16,858 bases of DNA from contig DASZKX010000326.1 of NCBI GenBank assembly GCA_035552735.1, positions 1 to 16,858 on the forward strand. The letters run 5' to 3'. Origin of the DNA: VAZQ01 sp035552735. GTDB taxonomy: Bacteria; Pseudomonadota; Alphaproteobacteria; Rhizobiales; Xanthobacteraceae. The position numbers and the translations under genes were made by a program. The first letter of the stretch is position 1, and every line of letters starts with the position of its first letter. Positions 8,601-16,852 of this stretch are shown here, piece by piece. Below the pieces are notes generated by a model. It searched no databases. It had not been told where the DNA came from and saw nothing but the letters and a program-made list of their open reading frames with translations.

Positions 8601-9047
8601 GGCACCGCGCGCTTCGTCGATTCATCGGTCGAGCGGCTGCAGGTCAAGGTCGAAGGCATGATCGAGGGCCGCCACATCGTCACCTGCAACGGCAAGCGCC
8701 TGCCGCTGGTGTCGTCCGGACGTTTCGGGGAATACGTGGCCGGAGTCCGGTTCAAGGCTTGGAAGCTGCCGTCATCGCTGCATCCCAACATCGACACCCA
8801 TGCGCCGCTGACATTCGACATTATCGACGCCTGGAGCGACCGCTCGCTCGGCGGCTGCGTGTATCATGTGGCGCATCCGGGCGGGCGCAGCTATGACACT
8901 TTTCCTGTGAATTCCTACGAGGCAGAGGCTCGCCGGCGCGCCCGATTTCAGGATCATGGCCACACGCCGGGCCGACTCGGCAGCCTGCCGGTGCTCGAGC
9001 GCTCGATCGAGTATCCGCTCACGCTCGATCTCAGAAACGCGACCTAA
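5685..9047 (+). CDS. Transglutaminase-like / DUF2126 putative amidoligase fusion
   Basis: The protein has 1120 residues. Residues 1-95 match the bacterial transglutaminase N-terminal beta domain (HHATRYQYDQPV). Residues about 120-260 form the papain-like core with an intact triad: Cys180 (SQGSCRDTAWL), His229 (DLHAWTEVY) and Asp245 (GFDPTSG). From about 320 onward it is DUF2126, a predicted COOH-NH2 ligase: GGEPTF (330-335), HTGTGGGNH (726-734) and GLVEFRSFEMPP near 855 are hallmarks. The architecture suggests one enzyme that both forms and cleaves, or transfers, amide bonds; this is family-based inference and the substrates are unknown. No signal peptide, so cytoplasmic. ATG 5685 is chosen because MSVRIGLHHATRY is the family N-terminus; an upstream in-frame ATG at 5628 adds 19 unrelated residues. 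A palindromic repeat is translated at about residues 565-585. The next gene starts 15 bases after the stop. Confidence 0.92.
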   Translation: MSVRIGLHHATRYQYDQPVNLGPQVVRLCPAPHGRTRVTSYSLKVTPSQHFVNWQHDPNGNRIARFVFPEKTTEFSVTVDLVADLAVVNPFDFFIEPCAETYPFVYPSELRPELAACLETEPARKHLRAFLDAISLKPRKTIDFLVELNQHLQQKIRYVIRMEHGVQTVEQTLASSQGSCRDTAWLLVQVLRQLGLAARFVSGYLIQLKPDIKPLDGPAGAERDFTDLHAWTEVYLPGAGWVGFDPTSGLLCGEGHLPLAASPHYGAAAPISGLVGPAEVVFGFDMNLTRIAEQPRVTLPFSDESWTALDALGDRVDTDLAAHDVRLTMGGEPTFVSIDDYQSAEWNTDALGPSKRLRADELIRRLHGRFAPGGLLHYGEGKWYPGEPLPRWAFSLFWRRDGVPLWRHFELLAPEASTRPPSDDEAKRFTEGMAARLGIAPDFVQPAFEDPADRLIKEGQLPADVDPSNPKIDDPNERSRIMRAFERKLGKPAGYVLPVQCWGAQAKPGWISELWQTRRGRLFLAPGDSPIGLRLPLSSLPHLAPIDYPHLVPADPFAPRQPLPGPHPNPAPLAGEGMGGGARAPAGGSKAGAAAVIDRPVPQAMPASVLPIAGIPVRTALAIEPRDGKLCVFMPPVERLEDYLDLLAAAEATAAELGTPIRLEGYPPPHDPRISVIKVTPDPGVIEVNVHPAASWREAVETTTSLYEEARLTRLGTDKFMIDGRHTGTGGGNHVVLGGMSPADSPFLRRPDLLKSLVLYWQRRPSLSYFFSGLFIGPTSQAPRIDEARQDMLYELEIALAMVPPPGAGEPPRPWLVDRLFRNLLVDVTGNTHRAELCIDKLFSPDGPTGRLGLVEFRSFEMPPDARMSLAQQLLLRALVAWFWRHPIDGDPVRWGTALHDRFMLEHFVWQDFLEVLDDLARAGYRLDPTWFAAQREFRFPRYGSVDYGGVQLELRHALEPWHVLGEENATGGTARFVDSSVERLQVKVEGMIEGRHIVTCNGKRLPLVSSGRFGEYVAGVRFKAWKLPSSLHPNIDTHAPLTFDIIDAWSDRSLGGCVYHVAHPGGRSYDTFPVNSYEAEARRRARFQDHGHTPGRLGSLPVLERSIEYPLTLDLRNAT
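7378..7430. repeat. GC-rich palindromic repeat read in frame inside the transglutaminase-DUF2126 gene
   Basis: The DNA resembles the CCCTCACCC-TAACCCTC-CCCC...GGGGGAGGG palindromes scattered through many alphaproteobacterial genomes, with a CCCCGC/GCGGGG stem at 7396-7409. Translated it gives GPHPNPAPLAGEGMGGG, the typical protein signature of such elements, followed by a Gly/Ala-rich stretch. It lies in a linker between conserved DUF2126 segments (the DYPHLVPADPFAP block and the LCVFMPPVERLEDYL block), a place where length variation should be tolerated. A related copy lies at 13886-13923. Confidence 0.7.
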
Positions 9048-9062
9048 AGGTTTGTTGGCCGC

Positions 9063-11567
9063 ATGGCAGCCCGTTCCGATACCGCGGTCGACGCGCGCCT
9101 CGATGGTCTGGAGCGCATCCTGTCGGCCTACCGGCCGCTGTCCGGCATCTTCGATGAGATGATGGATGCGGACGGAGGGGTGCGGCCGCATTGGCGGCCG
9201 TTCCTGACGATGCTCGCCTCGCTCGGGGCCGACGAGATCAATCGGCGCTTCGCGGTGGCGGACCGCTACTTGCGCGATTCCGGCGTGTTCTACCGGGTCT
9301 ATGAAGATCCGGCCGGCGCCGAGCGGCCGTGGCCGCTCAGTCATGTGCCGCTCATCATCAATCCGCCCGAATGGGCCGAGCTCAAGAGCGGTCTCATTCA
9401 GCGCGCCGAGCTGCTCGAGCTGGTGCTGGCGGACGCCTATGGGCCGGCCACCATCGTGCGCGATGGCCTGGTTCCGGCCGTGCTGATCGCGGGCAATCCG
9501 GAATTCCTGCGGCCGCTGGTGGGCGTGGCGCCGCCCGGTGGCGCGCATCTGCGGTTCTATGCGGTCGACGTGGGACGCGGCGCCGATGGCCGCTGGTGGG
9601 TGCTGGGTGATCGCACCCAGGCGCCTTCGGGCGCCGGCTTCGTGCTGGAGAGCCGGCTCGCCTTGCAGCGCGCCATCCCGGAAGTCTATCGCGCTATCAG
9701 GGTCGAGCGCCTGGCGCCCTTCTTCCAGGCCTTTCAGTCGGCGCTGTCGAGCTTCAATCGCCAGGACGATTCACGCGTCTGCCTGCTCACGCCCGGGCCC
9801 ATGAACGAATCTTATTTCGAGCACGCTTATCTGGCCCGCTACCTCGGGCTGCTGCTGGTCGAAGGCGAGGACCTGACCGCGCGCGACGACGGCGTCTTCA
9901 TCCGCACGGTCTCCGGCTTGAAGCGCGCCGAGGTCTTGCTGCGCCGCCTCGACGCCGATTTCTGCGATCCACTGGAGCTCAATGCGCGCTCGCGTCTCGG
10001 CGTCACCGGATTGGTGCAGACGGTACGCGACGGCAAGGTCGTCATCGCCAATTCGCTCGGGGCCGGACTTGTCGAGGCACGCTCGATGCTGGCCTTTCTG
10101 CCGGCGCTGGCGCCGGTCTTGCTCGGCGCCAAGCTCGCCATCCCCAACATCGCGACCTGGTGGCTCGGTCACCAGCATGAGCGCGACGAGATGGTCGGCA
10201 AGCTGGACAAGATGGTGATCGCCTCCGCCTTCACCGACAACCTGCCGGGCCGCAGCATCGGGGCGGCCGCCCTCGGCGCGACGCTCGACAAGGATCAACG
10301 CCGGCATATCGTGCAGGCCATCACGGATCGCGGGATCGATTTCGTTCTGCAAGAGGCAGTGACGCTCTCCACCATGCCGGTCTGGCATGAGGGCGGCTTC
10401 GAGCCGCGCCCGTTCATTCTGCGGCTCTATCTCGCGCGCGTCGGCGATGGCTGGGCCGTCATGCCGGGCGGCTTCGTTCGCATCGCCGACGGGACCGATG
10501 CGCACGCCGTCAGCCTGCAAAAGGGCGGCCGCACCGCCGATGCCTGCGTGCTGTCGGAAGGTCCGGTCGCCGAAACGACGCTGCTTCCGGCCCCGGAGCG
10601 GATCGCGATCCAGCGCGCGAGCGGCGTGCTGCCGAGCCGGGCCGCCTACAATCTGTTCTGGGTCGGCCGCTACGTGGAGCGCGCCGAGGCCACGCTGCGG
10701 CTGGTGCGGGCGCTGATCAATCGCATCACCGAGGCCGACGAGGCGGCGGTTCCGATCACCGCGCAGGTCAGCACGATTCTGGAAGCCTGGAGCGCCGGGC
10801 CCAACGACATACCAAAGGCCAAACCCGGCCTGATCGCCGAAGCCACGCTCACCCGCCGCGACTGCGAAGGCTCGCTGCCGCGGCTGGTCGCCGGTGCCCG
10901 CTCGGCCGCGTCGGTGATCCGCGACCGGCTGTCGCCCGATGCCTGGCGGGCCCTCAACGATCTGGTGGCCGCCATCGATGCACCGCTGCCGGCGGGATCG
11001 TCCGAGAGTATCATGCTCGACCGGGTCGAGCGGGCGCTGCGCATCATCTCGTCGTTCTCCGGCCTGGCGCAGGAGAACATGACGCGGCTCGCCGGCTGGC
11101 GGTTTCTCGAGCTCGGGCGCCGCATCGAGCGCGCCATCCTGACCTGCCGGTTCGTGCGCGAATTCGCCGATCCGCAGGCGCCCGACGGCGCGCTCGACGT
11201 GCTGCTCGAGCTCTGTGACAGCCAGATCACCTATCGACAGCGCTACGTCATGATCGCGGCGCGGGCACCGGTGATCGATCTGGTCATGCTCGATCCCAGC
11301 AATCCGCGCTCGGTGATCTATCAGCTCGAGCGCGTCGAGGCGCATCTCGCCGCGTTGCCTAGAAATGTCGCCGACGGTCGGCTTTCGCCGCCGCAACAGA
11401 TCGCGGCTTCGATCGCGACCGGTTTGCGCACCGCGGATGCCGGCAAGACCGATGCGGAGATGATCCTCGGCAGCGAGACCGCGTTGATGGAGCTGTCCGA
11501 GACGATCGATTCCTCGCATTTGGCACACGACGAGCGCTCGGAAGCGGTGTGGGAGGCGCTCGCATGA
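9063..11567 (+). CDS. Circularly permuted ATP-grasp / alpha-E domain fusion
   Basis: The protein has 834 residues and two modules. Residues about 20-480 match the circularly permuted ATP-grasp family (CP_ATPgrasp_2): WVLGDRTQAPSG near 178, TPGPMNESYFEH (about 243-254), YLGLLLVEGEDL, the GVFIRTVSGLKRAEVLLRR segment near 280, DPLELNARSRLGVTGL near 302, and PNIATWWLG near 361. Residues about 521-825 match the helical alpha-E domain, opening with LPSRAAYNLFWVGRYVERAE. ATP-grasp enzymes activate a carboxylate with ATP and join it to an amine or thiol; the alpha-E domain is helical and of unknown function. In many bacteria the two are separate genes. No signal peptide. The gene begins 15 bases after the DUF2126 fusion and overlaps the next gene by four bases (ATGA), so the three form one operon. 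Substrate unknown. Confidence 0.93.
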   Translation: MAARSDTAVDARLDGLERILSAYRPLSGIFDEMMDADGGVRPHWRPFLTMLASLGADEINRRFAVADRYLRDSGVFYRVYEDPAGAERPWPLSHVPLIINPPEWAELKSGLIQRAELLELVLADAYGPATIVRDGLVPAVLIAGNPEFLRPLVGVAPPGGAHLRFYAVDVGRGADGRWWVLGDRTQAPSGAGFVLESRLALQRAIPEVYRAIRVERLAPFFQAFQSALSSFNRQDDSRVCLLTPGPMNESYFEHAYLARYLGLLLVEGEDLTARDDGVFIRTVSGLKRAEVLLRRLDADFCDPLELNARSRLGVTGLVQTVRDGKVVIANSLGAGLVEARSMLAFLPALAPVLLGAKLAIPNIATWWLGHQHERDEMVGKLDKMVIASAFTDNLPGRSIGAAALGATLDKDQRRHIVQAITDRGIDFVLQEAVTLSTMPVWHEGGFEPRPFILRLYLARVGDGWAVMPGGFVRIADGTDAHAVSLQKGGRTADACVLSEGPVAETTLLPAPERIAIQRASGVLPSRAAYNLFWVGRYVERAEATLRLVRALINRITEADEAAVPITAQVSTILEAWSAGPNDIPKAKPGLIAEATLTRRDCEGSLPRLVAGARSAASVIRDRLSPDAWRALNDLVAAIDAPLPAGSSESIMLDRVERALRIISSFSGLAQENMTRLAGWRFLELGRRIERAILTCRFVREFADPQAPDGALDVLLELCDSQITYRQRYVMIAARAPVIDLVMLDPSNPRSVIYQLERVEAHLAALPRNVADGRLSPPQQIAASIATGLRTADAGKTDAEMILGSETALMELSETIDSSHLAHDERSEAVWEALA
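11551..11556 (+). promoter_or_regulatory. Ribosome binding site deciding the start of the second transglutaminase gene
   Basis: GGGAGG lies seven bases before ATG 11564, inside the last codons of the upstream gene. It favours that ATG over the in-frame GTG at 11549, which would overlap the site itself. Confidence 0.7.
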
Positions 11568-12469
11568 TCTACGATATCCGGCAGACCACAACATACGACT
11601 ATGCGTCGAAGGTCTCCCATGCGCACCACGTGCTGCATCTAATGCCGATCAACCGGCCGCGCCAGCGTGTGCATGCGGGCGTGCTCGAGATTCTGCCGGT
11701 GCCGGTGGAGCGGCGCGAAGGCTTCGATTTTTTCGGCAACCACGTGACCTGGATCGGGCTCGAGGAGGCGCATGACAGCTTGTCGATCAAGGTCGTGGCG
11801 CGCGTGGCGGTCGAAGCGCCGGCCGATCCGGCGCCGCTCGCAACGCCGCCCTGGGAGGAGGTGCGCGCCGACGTGATGATGACGAGCGACATCGGGTCGA
11901 CCTCGCCGGCGCACTTTTTGTTTCCCAGCCGCCAGGTCTCGCTCGATCACGAGATCGCCGACTATGTGCGGAAGAGCTTCTCCCCCGGCCAGCCGGTCTT
12001 CGACGGCGCGGCCGATCTCATGCGCCGCATCAAGGCCGATTTCGTCTACGAGATCGGCGCCACCAGCGTGGTCACCACGCCAACGGCGGCCTATGCGTTG
12101 CGGCGCGGCGTCTGCCAGGATTTCGCGCATATCATGATCTCCGGCCTGCGCGGCATCGGGCTGCCGGCCGCTTATGTGAGCGGCTATTTGCGGACCGTGC
12201 CGAAAGAGGGCCGTGCGCGGCTCGAAGGCGCCGATGCCATGCATGCCTGGGTCATGGTCTGGTGCGGCGAAGCGGCGGGCTGGTGCGGCTTCGATCCGAC
12301 CAACGCGATCCTGGTCGGCGACGACCATGTGACCCTCGCCATCGGCCGTGACTATTCCGACATCGCGCCGATCGCCGGCGTGGTGTTCGGCTCCGGCGAC
12401 CAGCATCTCAAGGTGGCGGTGGACGTGATCCCGGTAGACGCGGCCGCTTCGCGACAACCCGACGCGTAA
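11564..12469 (+). CDS. Stand-alone transglutaminase-like cysteine protease family protein
   Basis: The 301-residue protein has a bacterial transglutaminase N-terminal domain (residues 1-85, MIYDIRQTTTYDYASKV) and a papain-like core. The triad is intact: Cys184 (RRGVCQDFAH), His227 (DAMHAWVMVW) and Asp244 (GFDPTNA), and the YVSGYL strand (204-209) is typical. Enzymes of this fold may hydrolyse peptide or isopeptide bonds or transfer acyl groups; the actual reaction is not known. There is no signal peptide. ATG 11564 overlaps the stop of the ATP-grasp/alpha-E gene (ATGA) and has its own GGGAGG, pointing to coupled translation. It closes the operon and ends 24 bases before the convergent ureG stop. 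In several relatives a proteasome-like Anbu gene accompanies this set; none is in this window. Confidence 0.92.
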   Translation: MIYDIRQTTTYDYASKVSHAHHVLHLMPINRPRQRVHAGVLEILPVPVERREGFDFFGNHVTWIGLEEAHDSLSIKVVARVAVEAPADPAPLATPPWEEVRADVMMTSDIGSTSPAHFLFPSRQVSLDHEIADYVRKSFSPGQPVFDGAADLMRRIKADFVYEIGATSVVTTPTAAYALRRGVCQDFAHIMISGLRGIGLPAAYVSGYLRTVPKEGRARLEGADAMHAWVMVWCGEAAGWCGFDPTNAILVGDDHVTLAIGRDYSDIAPIAGVVFGSGDQHLKVAVDVIPVDAAASRQPDA

Positions 12470-12493
12470 GGGTGCCCCTACGATTGCAATGCC

Positions 12494-13132
12494 TCAAGCA
12501 GCAGACGCCCCGAGCCCGCCACTGTCCTCGACAAATCGGATGATCGTGTCCACGCCTTCGCCGGTGTGCAGGTTGCTGAACACGAATGGCCGTGCGCCGC
12601 GCATGCGCTTGGATTCGCGCTCCATCAGCTCAAGCGAAGCGCCCACGTGGGGCGCCAGATCCACTTTATTGATGACCAGGAGGTCGGAACGGGTGATGCC
12701 GGGACCACCCTTGGACGGAATCTTGTCACCGGCGGCGACGTCGATCACATAGATGGTGATGTCGGCCAGCTCGGGTGAAAACGTGGCGGCCAGGTTGTCG
12801 CCGCCCGATTCGATCAGGATCAGATCGAGCTGCGGAAACCGCGCCCGCATATCAGCGATCGCCGCGAGATTGATCGAGGCATCTTCGCGAATGGCCGTGT
12901 GCGGGCAGCCGCCGGTTTCGACCCCTATGATGCGCTCAGGCGCGAGCGCGCCGGAGCGCACCAGATAGTCGGCGTCCCATTTGGTGTAGATGTCGTTGGT
13001 GATGGCGGCGATCTCGTAGCGCTCGCGCAAGCGCTTGCACAGGGCGTCCATCAGGGCGGTCTTGCCGGAGCCGACTGGTCCGCCGACACCGACGCGCAGC
13101 GGGCCATTGAGCTGGGCCATGGGATGAGTCAT
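12494..13132 (-). CDS. ureG: Urease accessory GTPase UreG
   Basis: The 212-residue SIMIBI-class GTPase powers nickel delivery into urease as part of the UreD-UreF-UreG complex. Visible motifs are the P-loop GGPVGSGKT (17-25), the invariant metal-binding CPH (Cys76-Pro-His78) in VETGGCPHTAIRED, ESGGDN (108-113) and the guanine-specificity motif NKVD (155-158). ATG 13132 gives the usual UreG length; the frame stays open upstream to 13492, but that stretch lies antiparallel to nothing recognisable and overlaps ureF in another phase. The gene starts 20 bases after the ureF stop, with GGAG upstream. It is the last gene of the cluster and converges on the transglutaminase operon without a clear terminator between them. 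Confidence 0.97.
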   Translation of the reverse strand: MTHPMAQLNGPLRVGVGGPVGSGKTALMDALCKRLRERYEIAAITNDIYTKWDADYLVRSGALAPERIIGVETGGCPHTAIREDASINLAAIADMRARFPQLDLILIESGGDNLAATFSPELADITIYVIDVAAGDKIPSKGGPGITRSDLLVINKVDLAPHVGASLELMERESKRMRGARPFVFSNLHTGEGVDTIIRFVEDSGGLGASAA

Positions 13133-13152
13133 GAGGCGGCTCCGGTCTGCGC

Positions 13153-13947
13153 TCAACTGCGGAACAAGCGAGTGTACTGGGTTTCGTGGCGCATGCTGGC
13201 GATATCGGCCCGAAAGGCCGCGCTGCCGACGTCCTCGATCGGACAGGCAAGCGCCTGCCGGGCGCAGGCGGCAATGACCGGCTCGAGGCCGGCGAGCACG
13301 CGCTGCCCGTCTGTTTGCCCGAGCGGGATGAGTCGCAACCCGGCCGATACGAGATTGCTCGCCACCGCCTGCAGAAAGGCGGCAAGCGCCGGCTCGAGCG
13401 CGATAGCATGACCGGCGCTCGCGACCGCGACGGCGACCGGATAGGCGAGGGGGCCATCCCAGACGTCGGCGAGCCGATCGAGGGCCGCGCACCCCCAGGC
13501 CGCGCGCGTCGTCTCGAAAAACGCGCGACCCTGCTGGGTGGTCTCGAGAAAACGCTCGCGGGTCGGGGTGAAGGCGGCGGCCAGCTCGGCGACTGCGGCC
13601 AGCGCCACATCATCTCCGGCCGCCGACGCTCGATGGGCGTGAACCAGAAATACCGCGTCGCAGAATCCGCCGCCGTCACGCAACATCACGTCAAGCCAGC
13701 CCTTGAGGCTCGCCGCATCCGTAATATCGCCGGCCTCCACTGCCCATTCGAGCCCGCCCGAATAGGAGAACGCTCCGACCGGATAAGCCGGCGACAACCA
13801 AGCCATCAACCGGTAAAGCGCGGCCGTTTCCAGAGCATGATCGGCGGATGATGTAACCGGTGTCCTTTCCTCAACACGGGCGAACTCCCTCGCCCCGGAG
13901 GGGAGAGGGTTGGGGTGAGGGGGCTCCGGCGTTCGCTTAGGCCTCAC
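13153..13947 (-). CDS. ureF: Urease accessory protein UreF
   Basis: UreF bridges UreD and UreG during nickel insertion. The recognisable core begins at ETAALYRLMAWLSPAYPVGAFSYSGGLE-like residues 39 onward (the SPAYPVGAFSYSGGLEW block is highly conserved) and runs to a C-terminal ETQYTRLFRS, as in UreF of related bacteria. The frame is 264 residues from a GTG at 13947, which overlaps the ureE stop by 11 bases. The first 40 residues are not UreF-like: residues about 8-20 read PEPPHPNPLPSGARE, which comes from a palindromic repeat. I found no ATG or GTG closer to the conserved core, so the true start may be this GTG, a rarer CTG/TTG codon, or something else. Family assignment is firm; the 5' end is not. 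Confidence 0.92.
   Translation of the reverse strand: MRPKRTPEPPHPNPLPSGAREFARVEERTPVTSSADHALETAALYRLMAWLSPAYPVGAFSYSGGLEWAVEAGDITDAASLKGWLDVMLRDGGGFCDAVFLVHAHRASAAGDDVALAAVAELAAAFTPTRERFLETTQQGRAFFETTRAAWGCAALDRLADVWDGPLAYPVAVAVASAGHAIALEPALAAFLQAVASNLVSAGLRLIPLGQTDGQRVLAGLEPVIAACARQALACPIEDVGSAAFRADIASMRHETQYTRLFRS
13886..13923. repeat. GC-rich palindromic repeat at the ureE/ureF junction
   Basis: A 10-bp stem with one mismatch (CCCTCGCCCC at 13887-13896, GGGGAGAGGG at 13900-13909) and a three-base loop is followed by TTGGGGTGAGGGGG, the flank typical of this family. Read on the minus strand it is the same kind of element as the copy at 7378-7430. It lies within the ureF reading frame just downstream of the GTG start and adds a PHPNP-type N-terminal extension. 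It could also form an mRNA hairpin between the ureE and ureF cistrons. Confidence 0.7.
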
Positions 13948-14395
13948 GTTCAGTCTCGTGGTAACGATGGTACGCCCCCGATTCCGGATCGAACGGCGCC
14001 TCGATCGCCGTCACCTGCGCGCTCAGGCGTTCCAGCATCGCGGCCAGGACATGATCGCGGCGAATGCGCAGGCGCTCGCCGATCAGCTGGACGTCGGCAT
14101 GGCGGTTGCCGAGGTGCCAGGCGAGCCGTGCCAGCTCACAGGCATTGGAAGCGGCGATTTCATAGAGAGGCTCCGGCTTGCCGATGACCCCCACCACCGC
14201 GCCGTCGTCGAGCACCAACCCGTCGCCGTCGTGCAGCGTGGTGGCATGGGGCAAATCGAGCAGCAGGGTGGTGCCGCGCTCGGCCGTGAGGACCAATCGG
14301 CGCCGGTGCCGCTCGCTCGCATCGAGCACCACGCGATCGATCGCCGCGGCATTGTCCCACTGTCCTGCTTGCCGCACCGCATACGCCCGCCGCAT
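13937..14395 (-). CDS. ureE: Urease accessory nickel metallochaperone UreE
   Basis: The 152-residue protein has the N-terminal peptide-binding-like domain (residues 1-70, with RVVLDASERHRRR and LLLDLPHATTLHDGDGL) and the C-terminal metal-binding domain containing WHLGNRHADVQ (His94, His99), where the conserved nickel-binding His of UreE resides. It ends in AYHRYHETEREA with only two further His, so it lacks the long His-rich tail of Klebsiella-type UreE. ATG 14395 is preferred to a TTG at 14401; GAGG lies eight bases upstream. UreE hands nickel to the UreG-containing complex. It follows ureC by 15 bases and overlaps the ureF frame by 11 bases. Confidence 0.94.
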   Translation of the reverse strand: MRRAYAVRQAGQWDNAAAIDRVVLDASERHRRRLVLTAERGTTLLLDLPHATTLHDGDGLVLDDGAVVGVIGKPEPLYEIAASNACELARLAWHLGNRHADVQLIGERLRIRRDHVLAAMLERLSAQVTAIEAPFDPESGAYHRYHETEREA

Positions 14396-14410
14396 GAGCA
14401 AAGACCTCGA

Positions 14411-16135
<1,725 letters not shown>

Positions 16136-16144
16136 GGCGAACTT

Positions 16145-16543
16145 TCAGGGCACGGGGGAGAATAGTTTTGACTTCAGCGCCTCGGCGTCGAAGCTCGCCG
16201 TCGAAGCGCATCCCAGTTCGGCGTTGATCCCGGCGAGCAAGTAATCGGCGAAATCCGCCTTTCCCACGCGGTAAGCCTCAACCGCGGCGCGCGCCGCCGA
16301 GCGGCGTTCGATTTCGAGATCGTCCGCATCCAGCAAAGCCTCGAGGTATTTAACGATCTCACCTTTGGGCCGCCGCAGCGGCTTGGCGAGCGCCCAGACA
16401 AACTCAGCCAACACAACCGCGTTCACCAAACACGGCTGATCGCTCCCCACCCTTTCGACGAACGCGCGCGCGCGCTCGCTCTGCTGCGGGTCGTCTTCCT
16501 CGACAAAAAGCCGCAGCAGCACGTTGGTGTCGAGGCCGATCAT
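16145..16543 (-). CDS. PIN-domain ribonuclease toxin (VapC-like)
   Basis: The 132-residue protein has the PIN-domain acidic set: Asp5 in MIGLDTNVLLRL, Glu47 in VVLAEFVWAL, Asp97 and Asp100 in KADFADYLLAGIN, and Asp119 in ASFDAEAL. VapC toxins are Mg2+-dependent endoribonucleases that cleave tRNA, rRNA or mRNA. Its ATG follows the antitoxin stop by three bases (TGA-GGA-ATG), so translation is probably coupled and GAGG at the antitoxin end serves as ribosome binding site. It ends nine bases before ureC. The catalytic residues look intact, suggesting an active toxin controlled by its partner. The target RNA cannot be inferred. Confidence 0.9.
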   Translation of the reverse strand: MIGLDTNVLLRLFVEEDDPQQSERARAFVERVGSDQPCLVNAVVLAEFVWALAKPLRRPKGEIVKYLEALLDADDLEIERRSAARAAVEAYRVGKADFADYLLAGINAELGCASTASFDAEALKSKLFSPVP

Positions 16544-16546
16544 TCC

Positions 16547-16852
16547 TCATGTTCCCTGGCTTCGCCGCCACTTCTCGGCCATCGCCTCGTTGATCGCCTC
16601 ATCGATCAGCGCGTCGAGATCGAGGCCCGACTTGCCTAGCCGAATGGGATTGGCGCGGGCAAAATCCACGATGCTGCGACGCTTGCGCAGCTGGACAACA
16701 ACGCGCCCATCGGCCTCGCGAAGGAAATGCAACCGGTCGCCCGCAGCGAGATCGAGCGCTTGCCGCAAGGCAGCGGGAACGGTGATCTGCCCTTTGCTCG
16801 TCACCGTCGTTTCGCCGAAATCTACGATTTCGTCCAAGGCGTCGGTTGTCAT
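16547..16852 (-). CDS. AbrB/MazE-fold antitoxin (VapB-like)
   Basis: The 101-residue protein has the SpoVT/AbrB swapped-hairpin DNA-binding motif VTSKGQITVPAALR (17-30), continuing LDLAAGDRLHFL (34-44). The C-terminal half (about 60-100) is charged and helical and is likely to wrap the PIN toxin. By family such antitoxins neutralise the toxin and repress their own promoter. The gene lies directly before the toxin with a three-base gap. ATG 16852 is six bases from the window edge, so the promoter and ribosome binding site are not visible, and a start further upstream cannot be ruled out. Confidence 0.88.
   Translation of the reverse strand: MTTDALDEIVDFGETTVTSKGQITVPAALRQALDLAAGDRLHFLREADGRVVVQLRKRRSIVDFARANPIRLGKSGLDLDALIDEAINEAMAEKWRRSQGT

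Noticed and set aside
9771..11594. A 607-codon minus-strand open frame opposite the ATP-grasp/alpha-E gene
   Set aside because: Same reason: it is a mirror of a well-supported gene, with low-complexity basic composition and no motif.
12470..12493. Possible bidirectional terminator between the convergent transglutaminase and ureG genes
   Set aside because: The 24 bases contain only a trivial GGG/CCC pairing and no stem with a T-tract.
13133..13492. A 120-residue N-terminal extension of UreG
   Set aside because: It overlaps the ureF coding region in another frame and lacks UreG-like sequence; the conserved UreG N-terminus starts at 13132.
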